Part shown: positions 37,425-49,119 of the stretch, one piece after another
Numbering within the stretch: the first letter of the stretch is position 1
How the letters are laid out: every line of letters begins with the position of its first letter
From: Megascapheus bottae
Taxonomy: Eukaryota > Chordata > Mammalia > Rodentia > Geomyidae
Reading direction: 5' to 3'
DNA: 64,000 nt
NCBI GenBank assembly: GCA_024803745.1
Contig: JANJXV010000154.1
Location: 1,054,001 to 1,118,000, forward strand
Translations under genes and position numbers: made by a program
Notes under the pieces: model-generated
What the model was told of the DNA's origin: nothing
Database searches by the model: none
Seen by the model: only the letters and a program-made list of their open reading frames with translations

Positions 37425-37770
37425 ATGGAAGCCATCATGCTGGCTCACAACTTAATTTCAGCTACTTAGGAGGCTCAGGGCTTAGGATCACAGGTCAAAG
37501 CCAACCAGGGCCCTACAGTGTGTGAGATCAAACTCTGTGAACATACAATGACTGTAAGAGGAATCTCACTGCCTGGGAATGTAGCCTAATGGTAGAGTGC
37601 TCACCTAGAATGCATGAAGACCTAGGTTCTATTCACCGGTACCGCATATTCAGAAAAAAGCTAGAAGTGGCGCTGTGTTTCAAGAGGCAGAGCACTCACC
37701 TTGGGCAAGCGAGTCCAATGAAAATGTCTAGGCCCTGAGTCCAAGCCGTAGGACTGGCAAAAAGAAAAAA
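37425..37770 (+). repeat. B1-like half and IDL-Geo SINE
   Basis: 37425-37545 is a degraded B1-like half ('agctacttaggaggctcagg'). 37570-37770 is an IDL-Geo dimer with an A-box-like start ('agcctaatggtagagtgctc') and a Geo half ending 'ggactggcaaaaag'. Confidence 0.75.
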
Positions 37771-37869
37771 AAGAGAAATCTTACTTACGTAACAAGGAAT
37801 GTACCCTATATTTATACAGACTGAAAAATTCATTAAGAAATTAGAAAATATGTATAAAGTGCATAATTT

Positions 37870-39300
37870 CTTTTGTGTGTTGGCACTGGGTCTTCAACTG
37901 AGTGCTTCAGCTCTATCCCTGACCTTTTCTGCTCAAGGCTAGCACTCTACCAATGCAGCCCCAAATCAACTATCTTCAATTGAGATATAAGCGATGAATA
38001 TTTCAGGGTGCTTCATGAAAAACATTTTTATAAATTGAAACTTTCAACACAGTCTTATTTTAGTATGAATGTTGAGATGGGAAGAGACAGAAAAAGTGAA
38101 ATGTTTCCTGATCCCCATAGAGAAGAGACTCAGCAGAACCACTGTGGTCTGCAGGCTTCTTTGTGAGTTTTGTTTGCTTGTTTGATTTTTGTCAATTGTG
38201 GGGCTTGAACTCTGGGCCTGGGCACTGTCCCTGAGCTCTTCAGCTCAAGGCTAGTGCTTTAATCTGTGAGCCACAGTGCCACTTCTGGTTTTTCTGGCAG
38301 TTAACTGGGTACTTTGGCTGGCTTTAAACTTTGATTCTCAGATCTTAGCCTCCTGAGTAGCTAAGATTATAGGTGTGAGGTACCATCACCAGGCTGCTGC
38401 TCTGTTACTATGCAGGTTCTGGATCAAGAACTTCAAGTTCTTACTTCAATTTTTTCTTCTCTTGCCTGATACTCTGCCATTTCAACGAAACCCCAGGTCC
38501 TGGTCTTTGTTGGTTAATGAGAGATATTATGATTTTCTAATATTCAGAGCAATGATTATAAAACCCAGCATTTTACTTACTTGAATAAATTAAGAGACAG
38601 GACCTAGTGAGATGGAAAACAAAATTTTTTTTCAAGTTGCTATCCTGTTCTAATGCATAAGTCTGGCTATTTTGCTTACACACAAATATATATTTTACCA
38701 ATTTCTACTCTATTTTTGCTTAGCTTAAATCCACCACTGCCATTTCATAGATTTTGTTGTTGTTGTTTGCGGTGTTGAACTCTGTGCCTGGGCTGTTCCT
38801 CAGATCTTCAGTTCAATGCCAGTGCTCTACTACTTTTGATTTGGCCAGTCCTGGCCTTGAACTCAGGGACTGAGCACTGTCCTTATATTTTCTCAAGGCT
38901 AGGGCTCTACCACTTCAGCCTCAGCACCACTTCCAGCATTTTTCTATGTATGTGATATTGAGGAATTGAACCCAGGTCTTCGTGCATGCTAGGCAAGCAC
39001 TCTACCACTAGGCGAAACTCCCAGCCCAAAATTATTCATCATTACTATTAGCTATCTTCTTTTTTTTATTATTGATTCGTCATGTTGCTTGGACTTTGGG
39101 CCTGGACTGTCCCTGACCTCTTCAGCTCAAGGCTAGCGCTCTTCCTCTACAGCTCCATTTTTGGTTTCTGGTAGTTAATTGGTGATGTAAGTCTCACAAA
39201 CATATGTGTCCAGGCTGGCTTTGGGCTTTGAACCAAGATCCTCCAATCTCAGCCTCCATAGTAGGTAGAATTACACGCTTCAGCCAGCAGTGCCTGACTG
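37870..39300 (-). repeat. SINE-rich block, minus strand
   Basis: Minus-strand SINEs lie at about 37870-37975, 38180-38397, 38750-39030 (with 'catgctaggcaagcactcta') and 39060-39297. The intervening 38400-38750 shows nothing recognisable. Confidence 0.7.
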
Positions 39301-39306
39301 TTTGAT

Positions 39307-39407
39307 GTCTCTGTCTCTGTCTCTCTGTCTGTCTGTCTCTGTCTGTCTGCCTGTCTGTCTCTCTGTCTCTCTGTCTCTCTCTCTGTCTCTGTCTCTCTGT
39401 CTCTCTG

Positions 39408-39474
<67 letters not shown>
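39307..39474. repeat. CT/GTCT microsatellite
   Basis: Long pyrimidine-rich run of CTCT and CTGT units lying between two minus-strand SINEs. Any reading frame through it is low-complexity. Confidence 0.95.
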
Positions 39475-40475
39475 TTTGGTTGTAAGACTTTAATTGTGCA
39501 CCTGGGCAGTGTCCCTGGGCTCTTCAGCTCAAGGCTACAACCTTAAACACCTTGAGCCACAGTGTCACTTCTGGTTTTCTGGTGCTTAAGTGGAAGAAAC
39601 AGTTTCATGCACTTTAGTGTCTGGCCTGGCTTTGAAATGTGATCCTCAGAACCCAACCTTCTGAGATCATTTCCAGCTTTTTTTTGGTGTAAGTGGTACA
39701 GAGTAATTGAACACAGGGCTTTGTGCATACTAGGCAAGCAAACTACCACTAGTGTGCACTCCAGCCTTAGATAAGGGCTTTCTTTTTCTTTTTCTTTTTT
39801 TCACTCATGGGGCTTGAACTCTGGGCCTGGATGTTTACCTTAAGCTCTTCAGCTCAAGACAAGAGCTCTACCACTTGAGGCACATTGTCATTTTGAATTT
39901 TCTGGATTATTTGGAAATAAGATTCTCACAGATTTTTATGCCTGGGCCGTCTTTGAACCTCGATCCTCCAGGGTAGCTAGGATTACCAGGGTGAGCCACC
40001 AGTCACGGGCATTAAATTATTATTTTTTGCATGTCCTATGGCTTCAACTCATGGCCAGAGCACTATCCTAGGGCTTGCTCAAGGATAGCACTTTACTTCA
40101 GCCAGCCAACTCCCGGTCCAAATAGGCCACTCTTGAAGCTAGAATTACAGAGATCTGCCATAATACTGGCATGTTGTTATCTAAGTATATAATTTTTCTT
40201 CTATTTTTGATGGCTTTTCCTTAGTGTACATATTTCCTACATATTTTATGGAAAACTTCCTTCCCACTGGGGCCATAAGTTAAGCCTAGTGGAAGAGTTC
40301 TTGCCGAGCATGAATGAAGACCCAAGTTCAATTCCTCAGCACAACATTGATAAAAAAAGATAAAAGTGGTGCTGTGGCACATGTGATAGAACTTGCGCCT
40401 TAAGAATAAACAAAAACAAAAACAAGGATCGTGCTCAGGTCCTGAGTCTAAGCCCAGTACTGGCAAAAAAAATTC
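39475..40475. repeat. Further SINE block
   Basis: Minus-strand elements at about 39475-39765, 39785-40018 and 40025-40110, then a plus-strand IDL-Geo dimer at 40265-40475 ('ctagtggaagagttcttgcc', 'gtggtgctgtggcacatgtg'). No gene. Confidence 0.7.
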
Positions 40476-41600
40476 TGCCCAAAGTAGACATTTAAACTTA
40501 TTGTACTTTTCAAAAAATTTGTTGTTCAAGGTGATATACAAAGAGATTGCTGTTACATATGTAATGAGTACATTTCTTGTAAACACTGTTACCCCCTCCC
40601 CCATTTTCTCTTTCCTTTCCCCCCAAGTCATAAATTTCATTTACAACAAATATATATGTATTTTCATTCCTGAAAAAAATAGTTTAAAATGTGTTCAAAT
40701 AAATGATGTAGGTTGATATATTTATCAAAATGGATTACTTGAACTCTAAAATAAACATTCTAAGTAATTTTTCTCATAAAATTGTAGTAATGCTATAAAA
40801 CTAATATAAAAGGAATTTTAGTTATTAATTTCTTATGTTTTACCTTTAACATTATTACACTAAGCATACTCTTTATGGTATTAATACAGACAGCATGAAA
40901 TATGATTATGTAAAAAAATTAAATGATTAAAAATAGTAAGGTTGGGGGCCAGTAGTTTGGCTTGGTGGCACACACCCTGGACTGGCAAAAAAGAAGTAGG
41001 GTTAGATAAATCAGATTTATTTCCAAATGTGTGGAAAATGGTATGATTTCTTGTTTGGCTAGTCCTGCGGCTTGAACTGAGGGACCAGGAACTGTCCTTA
41101 GCCACATCTGCTTTTTCTGTGTATGCAGTGTCGAGGAATTGAATCAAGGTCTTCTTGTATACTAGGCGAGCACTCTACGACTAGGCAACATTAAAAGCCA
41201 AAGTAGATTTTTGATGCTATTGTGGAGTTTTAATTTTCTTAAATATTTGTACAAAGCACAATGGATATATAAACAGACTTGAACTCACAGAACAGAGTCC
41301 CACATAATATTACAGTTACTCTGGCACTTCTCCCGATTGACAAAGCACATTTCCAGGCATCTGCTCTGTCCTTCAGCTTTGGTAGCTGACTTGTCTTTCC
41401 ATGGAGGCCTGGCCTGGATTCCTGGTGATTCCATGCATTTCATAGTTCCCTGTATATCCAGTAAGGTTGTCTTCTATGGGACCAGACCTGTCTGGTTTTT
41501 GGCCCACCCAGGACCTATGTGTCTGAGGTCTCACATGATAAGTGGAAAATAAAACACAGTATAATAAGCACTGAAGAACTGCACACCATAATATTAACAA
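40476..41600. other. Mostly unrecognised; repeat fragments
   Basis: 40500-40630 resembles the unclassified repeat at 33865-34215. A minus-strand SINE remnant lies at about 41055-41195 ('aggcgagcactctacgacta'). 41196-41600 contains minus-strand open frames without a recognisable domain. It could be more of the decayed RalGDS-like gene, but I cannot show that. Confidence 0.45.
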
Positions 41601-41614
41601 TGAGAGTTTAATAG

Positions 41615-42420
41615 TTAGCAAAGTAAATACAATGAATACTTGACAAGAATCATGAGAGCAAGATAAAGAGACGTCTTTTTAGGAAGGGGACAGGGAAGCT
41701 CTAAATCCAGACTGGCCTCCAAGTTGCCTTCAGACAGTAATTCTCCTTCAGAGTCCTCAGAAGGGTCTCCTTCCTCATGAGAAACAGAATGTCCTTCCTG
41801 AGTTAAGAGGGGGATGGATTCTGGTTTGTCGAATGGAGATTGAGTCTCTTTTAGTGAGATGGATGGGTCTGGATATTCTGTGAGGATGGATTCATTTTCC
41901 TCCAATGAATCCAGTATTGAGAGTACACTTGCTGCTTCCCATGGGGACATTTTCCATGAGCCCAGCGTGTGCCCCTTCAGCTTGCACAATAAGTGGAGTG
42001 TTACTCTGACTCAGATGGACTGACTGTGGGTGGAGTGTGAAAGGAAACGGAAGGAAATCTGGCTGCTCTTTTTCTTCCTCCATAGTATGTGCAGGTTCAA
42101 CTGTGTCTCACATGGGGTTCAGAGCAAAAGGTATATCCATAGGACTCTAAACCTGTTTGGTAATTTCTACAGAAGGACCATGCTTTCTGGAGTGCAGTGA
42201 TGATTCTCAGTCTCCATCAGTCACCAGCTCCATTGGTGGGTTTTTCATCCGGAGTTCACGATAAGCTTTTACACGATGACCCAACCCTAAGAATAGAAAT
42301 AGGTACAGAGTGGACAGAGTGGACTCTGCAAGTTGAAGTGTCACTCAACTTCCATGAGGATCTAATGGAGGAACCTGTAGAACTGGAGTTTGGACTGAAC
42401 ACTGAGGAGGTGTAGGGTCT
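41615..42420 (-). pseudogene. Possible RalGDS-like linker region, decayed
   Basis: It lies just downstream (minus strand) of the REM-domain exons, where RalGDS-family proteins have a variable linker before the catalytic CDC25 domain. One frame (41615-41989) is acidic and Ser/Glu-rich (for example E-D-S-E-G-E-L-L-S-E-G). Another near 42360-42420 is Pro/Gln/Val-rich. Frames are interrupted and exon limits are unclear. No CDC25 (RasGEF) catalytic motif was found in the window. Assignment rests on position and composition. Confidence 0.35.
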
Positions 42421-42557
42421 TTCTAATGAGTGCTTATTCCCGAGTCCTTTCAGAGGACAGACATTACCTGGCTGACACCACCCATAAAGGGCATTTTGCC
42501 AAGCTCTGTAGAAGTAAGGGCCAACCAATATCTAGACCACATGGGCTTCCTACTCAC

Positions 42558-42880
42558 AGGTTCTGAGGCACCCACACCAGGACTTCTACTTTTTCTTGGT
42601 CTTACTGGTCACATATTCCTCCAGCTGGTCAAAAAGTTTGTGTTTAGAAGAGCAGGTCCAAAGCCGACATGTGGAGCCTCATATAGAGCTTGAGTTGTGT
42701 CAGGGTGTGGCAGTTCTTGAACTCGTAGAAATCACTCGGGTAGAAGTCCATTCACATCGTATAGATGGAACACATGATGCTGTGGGCACATTCGGTACAA
42801 GGAAAGTGAGAGCCTTCTCTCTCCATCCTGAGCCTTTTACCAAAGCCCCTTTCTTGCAGGATTCTAATGCTGTGGCTGTC
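42558..42880 (-). pseudogene. RalGDS/RGL-like exon: second half of REM (RasGEF_N) domain
   Basis: RalGDS-family proteins activate Ral GTPases. Their REM domain stabilises the catalytic domain. A 323 bp exon is framed by an AG acceptor (plus-strand ctg at 42881-42883) and a GTGAGT donor (42557-42552). The translation contains D-F-Y-P-S-D-F-Y-E-F, then L-T-Q-L-K-L-Y-M-R-L-H-M, matching the family pattern of a D/E-F-aromatic stretch followed by a Leu-rich helix. A TGA replaces the Trp expected before M-D-F-Y, and further stops and frame changes follow (the H-K-L-F-D-Q-L-E-E-Y block is in another frame). It is a pseudogene in this form. Confidence 0.65.
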
Positions 42881-43730
42881 CTGCAGAGATGTGCACTTAT
42901 GTGCTGGGAGGGGGGTAAGAGACACTCGAGAACAGGATGACTTTTACACCCCACTTCCAGAAGCTTCTGAGAGAGGCCTCTATGCATCTGTCCAAAGTAA
43001 ACGCACCTTAAATTAACTAAGTAAATGCTCTAAATAAATCAATAAGTGAATGCTCTACATAAAGAACTAAATGCTCATTGCTCTAATCTTAGCCACCCAG
43101 CAGGCTGAGCTCTGAAGATCACAGTGGAAATCCAGTCTAGTCAGTAAAAGTCTAAAGGCACTTGTCTTCAATTAGGCAGCAAAAAGCCAGAACTTGACCT
43201 ATGACTCAAATGGTACAGTGCTAATTTTTGAACACCAAACGGATGGCATTTAGACCTGGGTTCAGGTTCAAGTGGCAGCACTGGACCACACACCAAAATG
43301 TAAATGCTTTCAGGTTCTAACAGGCAAAGCTATCACAATCCCTCCCTGATGGCTCAAAAGTGATTCAGCCCCCAGCTTTTCCTCTGACTCCAGTATTTCA
43401 CAGGCCTCCGCCATTAGTACTGACACCTCATTTCTTACTGGGAAATGGGATTTCCTAGGATGTCACCTAGGTGAGGGCTGCAGTTGGAAGCCACTTACTC
43501 ATGCCTGAAATCCAACTTCTCAGTAAGCACACTGTTGAGACTCCAGTAGCTTGTGAGGGAAATGAAATGGCATGGTGTCCCAGTCATAATAAACTAGTTT
43601 CTGCACTTTTATCATGCTTAGCTCCCCTGTGAACACCCCAGTGAAACAAACAGGCTCAGAGAGGAGCCAAGTATTCCAAGACTTACCCAGGAGTGGTGAG
43701 CAAACATGGGTTTGGAGGGGGAACACTCAC
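42881..43730. other. Intron of the decayed RalGDS-like gene, with a plus-strand SINE remnant
   Basis: A degraded plus-strand SINE lies at about 43070-43295 ('acccagcaggctgagctctg'). Nothing else recognised. Confidence 0.45.
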
Positions 43731-44050
43731 TTTTTCAAGAGAATTTCCAGCAACTACTACATTGTCCTCCACTATTTGAAATTGTGCAGGTAGTTTCCCA
43801 CATAAAAGAGATCACCTTTCTGGTAGGCAGGGATCAGCTTTGTCAGCAGCATCTCCAACAGGCCTTCCTCCAGGATCCATAGGTTACAAGGCTCATTCAG
43901 AGTCTGAGCTGACTTACCATCACACTGTATTGGCAAAACAGTGGATATTTCAAACGTAGGAATGGGACCACACTTCACACTGAGGAATTGGTATAGAGTA
44001 GATTGGAAATGACACACTCTAAACTCAGTATAGTCACTTGAAAGCACACA
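43731..44050 (-). pseudogene. RalGDS/RGL-like exon: first half of REM domain
   Basis: The translation includes W-I-L-E-E-G-L-L-E-M-L-L-T-K-L-I-P and then G-D-L-F-Y-V-G-N-Y-L-H. In RalGDS and RGL proteins the matching segment is (K)AGTLE.LV..L followed by (F/Y)(Y/T)(V/I)..FL.TYR. After N-F-K the frame has three TAG stops within about 20 bp before a helix-like L-L-E-I-L-L-K-K ending at a GTGAGT donor (43730-43725). The acceptor side is not certain. The two REM exons lie in the correct order on the minus strand, about 850 bp apart. Identity to a specific family member is not resolved. Confidence 0.65.
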
Positions 44051-44051
44051 A

Positions 44052-45413
44052 GAAGGTTGTAGTTTGTGGGCAGGATGATGGGTTCAAATAGGTTTCCTCT
44101 CAATATACCTCATCTGAGTTTCCCTGGAGTTTCCTGGCTTTCTTCCTAGAGAAATGCCTGATATACTGGAATTTTGTCTTGGCCCTGATCCAGCATCTAC
44201 TTCTTCAAGTGAGACATCCATATCTCTCATGCCTGAGATCCGAGCCTCCTGACCTTTGGCAACAGCACAGCAACATCTTTCTTCCTCCTGAGCCACAGGC
44301 CAAGGGAGCTGACTTGAGCTGGTTGTCACATACAGTGGCTTGGTTACCAGGGCTCCTTATTCTGTTCCATTGTGAGGGAGGTAGGGTCACCTTTCAAGGC
44401 CCAATGACCAAAGCTCCTTGCTCACAGAAGACCTCCCCAAAGACATACTGGAGGCTGAATCTCCCTTCCCACCTCACATATGGATGTAGTAAACAGCACA
44501 CCTTTTTGTTCAAATCCCAAGTCATTAACTAGGCGTAAGTGCTAGCCTGGTCTCAGGCTCAAGGAGCCTTTCTTAGGTAAGATCCAAACTTAACTGTCAC
44601 TATTCCCCTTAGACTTCACAAGACATTTTGCTTCACAGTGGCTTCTCAGCTTGCATTTTGCCTCTTGCACATTTTTTTTGCTAGTCCTGGGACTTGACCT
44701 CAGAGCCTGACCATTGTTCTTAGGCTTTCTTTAGGCTATAGCTGTCCCACCAAGCCACAGCACCACTTCCAGAGTTTTCTATGTATATGGTACTGCAGAA
44801 TCAAACCGGACTCTTTTTGTGTTTTAGCCAAGCACTCTACAAATAGATGAAAGACCCAGGCCATCTTGCACATATTTTTCACTTCAATCTACTAGGACGT
44901 TGTTAGGTTTCTGTATCCTAATCTATTTTTCTTCCTGATGAATATCTGTGCTGTCATCTGTAAAAATGCAAGTGGGAAAATCACAGAAGCATTGTTGACA
45001 TAAAAAAAGTCTTACAGACATAGATAAGTGTTCATTCTTTGTAGGAGAAAGGATATTTTGATATGAAGACGATGACTATTTATAAATACTTAATCGGGGT
45101 TTAGACTTTGGCCCAGTGGTAGAGTGCTTGCCTAGCATCCATGAAGATCTAGGTTGGAGTCCTTAATATCACACAGATATAAAAATCCATATGGCAATGT
45201 GGCTCAAGTGGCAGAGGGCTAGACTTGGGAAAAGCCAAGAGCAGTGCTCAGGCCCTGAGTTCAAATCCCAGGAATGGCAGAAAAAACAAAAGAAAAGAAA
45301 AGAAAAGAAATGTGCTTTTTACAAGTTATTCACTCACAGCATTTGCCTCTGAATTCTTTGCTTCTGCATCTTGTGACTTATCCCTTTCCCTCAATGTAGA
45401 CAAGAAAAACAGA
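44052..45413 (-). repeat. Inverted paralogue of the array spacer (5' region of the RalGDS-like gene)
   Basis: The reverse complement of this segment aligns with each array spacer from start (13631-type edge at 45413) to the L1 insertion point (at about 44052). It includes the same two SINEs (44670-44860 minus, 45100-45285 plus). The part at 44084-44540 corresponds to 7070-7560 and contains the Cys-rich peptide start M-L-L-C-C-C-Q-R-S-G. That peptide loosely recalls the Cys-rich N-termini of some RalGDS-related proteins; I hold this weakly. It reads directly into the REM exons on the minus strand. Divergence from the spacers is clearly greater than among the spacers. Confidence 0.8.
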
Positions 45414-46364
45414 TTTTATTACTTGCTATCCTGTTGTCCAATCTTTGGATATTAATTCAAAATACAATATTGCCTGAAATATTGTGTGTGTGCATGTGTG
45501 TGTATCTGCCAATGTGTGCATGCACACATGTGTACAGGGTTTAGGGCTTACTCATAGGGCCTGTGTGATAACCCTCAGCATCTTTTCCTCAAAGGTATTG
45601 GTCTTTCACTTCTAGCTTATTATAGCTAATTGGAGTTGAGAGATTCACTCAATTTCTTGCCCTGTGCTTTGGAACCCAGTGCTGGGTTCTCATATTGTTA
45701 ATTGTAGCTATAGAGAAGCCTGAGGTCTGGGGATCCTCGTTAGAATCCAGCCCCTGAAAGAAAGTCACTGATAGAAATCTTTATCTTCAGTTAAGCACGA
45801 ATAAATAAGGCAAAAGTGGAACTGTGGCTCAGTTCCTCTTGTAGCAGCCATGAGAAAATTAGTAATTGGCAGCACCTGGTCCCTGAGAGAAATCCTTAGC
45901 ACTGGTTCAAAAAAAGAAAGAAAATAATGAAAAAAATTAAAACTTGCTGAGGAACCCATAAGGATAAACGTGCCTGTGAATAATCTTGTCATTTCAGATT
46001 CCCTCAAGAGCTTATGTCTCTCTATATTTTTTTCAAGTTTTTTTTAAAGATATTTACATATTTTCTATCTTTCTTAAACAGAGATAGCCATCCACAAAAC
46101 ACAAACACAAACTCTCACACAGTATACCACCCACCCATAAGTGTCTGGCTATGTATATATGTATAGTCATATGTATTGATCTGTCTCTCTATACTAATAT
46201 ATAAATGCATAAACATATGTATTTAGACAAACAGGAAACATACATAGATAGGTCTCAGGCATTTCCAGATTTTGTGCAAGTCTTCTGAGTACAACTTACC
46301 ATTGTATTGTTTGTCAAGATAGAGTCCCTCTAACTTTTGGCCAGCTTCTTGTCCTTTGATACTT
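45414..46364. other. No gene recognised; SINE remnants and short repeats
   Basis: A GT-rich stretch lies at about 45482-45535. Degraded plus-strand Geo-like sequence lies at about 45770-45915. The rest is AT-rich without coding features. Confidence 0.5.
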
Positions 46365-46558
46365 TTTTCTGCCAGTCCTGGGTTTTGAACGCTAGGCCTG
46401 GATGCTGTCACTGAGCTTGAGCTTCTTGCATTCAGTAGTTTATTGCAGATAAGAGTCTCATGGAGTTTCTGTCCTGCGCTGGCTTTGAATTGTGATCCTC
46501 AGATCTCAAACTCCTGAGTAGCTAGGATGACAGTCTTGAGCTACCAGCACCTGGTTCC
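46365..46558 (-). repeat. Minus-strand composite SINE
   Basis: 'ctgccagtcctgggttttga' to 'gagtagctaggatgacagtc'. It adjoins the PH-like fragment on its low-coordinate side. Confidence 0.7.
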
Positions 46559-46589
46559 TTTGCCTCTTTTACCCTTTTTTTGGCCCCAC

Positions 46590-46885
46590 CACAGCCATGG
46601 TATCTACCTTCCTATGTTCTCTCCACCTTCCCCCAGACAGGGGTCTGACAGATGCTTTCCACCCACTTATTCATGTCCTCCTCTGTATTGGCTGACAGCT
46701 AAGACATGCACTCACTTGTCTGGATGCCAAACACAAAGCCATGTGATTGTTTCTCAGTCTGGAACATCCTATCAGATTTATAGCACCACAGAGGGTCAGG
46801 TTGATGCTCCTCCAGGGCTTCTTAAATTGTTCTCATATTAATCCACAACACGTTTGTCATCACTTGTCCAGCTAATTCATGGACT
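46590..46885 (-). pseudogene. GAB-family PH-domain-like fragment, frameshifted
   Basis: GAB adaptor proteins carry an N-terminal PH domain that binds membrane phosphoinositides. Three minus-strand blocks match its order. First is a short V-V-D-stop-Y-E-N-N stretch (compare ...V-L-E-Y-Y-K-N-D in the family). Next, in another frame, is K-K-P-W-R-S-I-N-L-T-L-C. Then, in a third frame, come F-V-F-G-I-Q-T-S-E and N-T-E-E-D-M-N-K-W-V-E-S-I-C-Q. The last two blocks are strongly characteristic. Frame changes and at least two in-frame stops show it is dead. No PH N-terminal part or downstream tyrosine-rich region was found. It may be a lone exon or a retrocopy fragment. Confidence 0.6.
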
Positions 46886-49110
46886 AAAGCAGCATTCCCT
46901 ACAAACTTAGATCCCAATACCATGAGGACACTCAAGGGTGCATTAGGAGTGTGACCTGCAGGTGGATGTGAGCCTGTCTAAGTTGGAGGGGATTTCTCCA
47001 CCACAGGAAATGGAATACAAATTTAGAATCTGCTTTCATGAGGTGACAATCTCTGGCAGATGTTCTTATCAAATGTGGCACTGCCTACTTCCAGCTTAAA
47101 ACATGGGTTGATGACCCAGCATAACAGAGAATGTATTCACCCCGGCCCAACACATAGGCTGGGACCCTGAACTTTCAGGTAGCATTTGGCTTTGAAGGTC
47201 ATGATATCTTAGTCTACAAATGATGAGCCCCCTCCTGTGAGGCATAGCAAACGGAGCCAAAGTGCAACCCAGTTAAGCACCAGATCAAGCTTCCCTTCTT
47301 CAGTAGGGTATGGTTTGAAAACTGTGCATAGTTTCTGTTTGAAGCCAGTCCAGAAAGGAAAGTCCATGAAACTCTCATTTCCAGTTAACTGCCAAGGGGG
47401 TGGGGGAAGTCACAGGCTGGGGGATGCACAGGATGATCCATGGGCCCTGTGCAGCTACTGGGTCACCCCCTTCTGCATCTCAGCCTTTGGCTTTGAGCTC
47501 TGTGATCGTCAAGATGTGCACAGTCTGTACTCTGGCTGGCAGAAGAAAGGACCCTGGGAAGACAATTGTAGACCCTTTGTGAGTGTAGGAAGGGGTAGGC
47601 TGGACACCCAGTCCAAGAGGAGCACAAACTGGAGTCGAGGGGTGTGCAAGGAGTGGGTGTGAGGGTTGTGGGCAGTCACAGTCACGGCAGAGGTGGCTCT
47701 GTCTGTGGGGTGAGTGCCTCCCTGCAGGCACAGTACTGGACATATCAGAGATCCACATGAAAAGGAAAAGCTGGAAATGGCACTATGGTTCAAATGGTAG
47801 AGCATCAACCTTGAGCAAAAGAGCTCAGGGACAGTACCCAGGACCTGAGTTCAAGCCTCATGACTGTAAAAGAAAAAGAACCGGGACTATGAGAGGGAAC
47901 CTGGTACTCTCTTGGTCTAATCAGACACAAGAAGAGGCCGGGATAGGCTGTGGAAAAACACAGAGAACATCTTCCCCCAGCTCATCCTGTCCTTTATGCT
48001 GGGGCAGCCATGTAACTAGGGCTACGGTGAGATCATCGTCACCCCTGTGCTGCAATCTGAATTGTAGGCCTCTGTCCTGGCATGGGGTGTCCTGATGGCT
48101 GAGCAGGTGCCCTAACCCTAGATGGAGAGCAGCCACTGACTGTGGTAGCTAAGGAGAGATCTGTTCCATAGCTATCAGGCCACCCAGCATGGGAGCCATA
48201 ACCACCCCTCACCCAGGTAGAGGCCAATGGTTTTCCAGGTGCTACTAACATTGCCCCACCCCTAGCTCTGGGTACACGTGACATTCACTCCACAAGGAGC
48301 AGGACTAAGTGAAGGATCAGGAAGCTGCCTATGGGCTTCAGATGATGGCCAGGCTGGCACTACACATGGCCTCACTCTGTCACCACCTTCCCCTGCCTCC
48401 ATCATTCCTCCATCATGCCTCTCTACCTCCCACCCATTAACCTTGGAAACCAATGAACTGGGCTCTCATCATTCCTCTCATCTCTTCACCCACCTTGCCA
48501 TGCATCCATCCCTCTGTCACTTCCACCCCACACACATCCCACCACCAGCCACCCTGTAGCTTATGAGGATCCCAGAGGAAGCTCTTGGTGAAGGGCTTGT
48601 GACCACAAAACAGTTACTATCACCCGCTCCAGCCTGATCCACCACAGAATAAGAACAGCCAAGCAGGCACACACTGAAGCAGAGTTGCTCTGCTGCCACC
48701 CTGATTTCTTCATGGCCAGGACTTGGCTCTCCTCAGCCTCCCAGCTCAGTAACCAGAACATTGTGCTTTCACAGAGCCATGGCTTCCAGTCTCCATGGAC
48801 ACAATGACATCAAGGTGATGCCAACTTCCCCATCTCTATATACTTCTAACTATGGGATGGGAGCTGATGTTCTCTTCTGTGACTCCATCCGCTAAGAGGC
48901 TCATGCAGATTTCTATCCTTTGCTTATCATGGTGACTCTTTGGTTAACAAGTCACTGCTGGGCTTCCAGTTCACCACATATAGAACCCATACTCCAACAC
49001 TTTTCTTAGAAGGACTGATGACTTTTAAATATTCTCTAGTTTTAAATTTCTAGTTCCTTCTCTCTTTCATTTATATATTTCCCTTCCTCACATACTTCTC
49101 TTTTTTTACC
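46886..49110. other. About 2.2 kb with no recognised gene
   Basis: GC-richer than its surroundings. A plus-strand SINE lies at 47755-47882 ('gtggcactatggttcaaatg'-type Geo half is 47770-47880). Open frames on both strands (for example 47237-47662 plus, 141 codons) show no domain I can name, and their overlap on opposite strands argues against coding. A donor-like GTGAGT at about 47579 is unsupported by a matching acceptor and domain. Confidence 0.45.
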
Positions 49111-49119
49111 TTCCTTCTT

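Noticed and set aside
41337..41621. Overlapping open frames on both strands, 71 and 82 codons
   Set aside because: No domain, no splice framing and mutual overlap on opposite strands. Best treated as chance or as unresolvable decayed sequence.
47237..47808. Four overlapping open frames (up to 141 codons) on both strands
   Set aside because: They overlap one another in opposite directions, run into a SINE at the right end, and show no recognisable protein motif.
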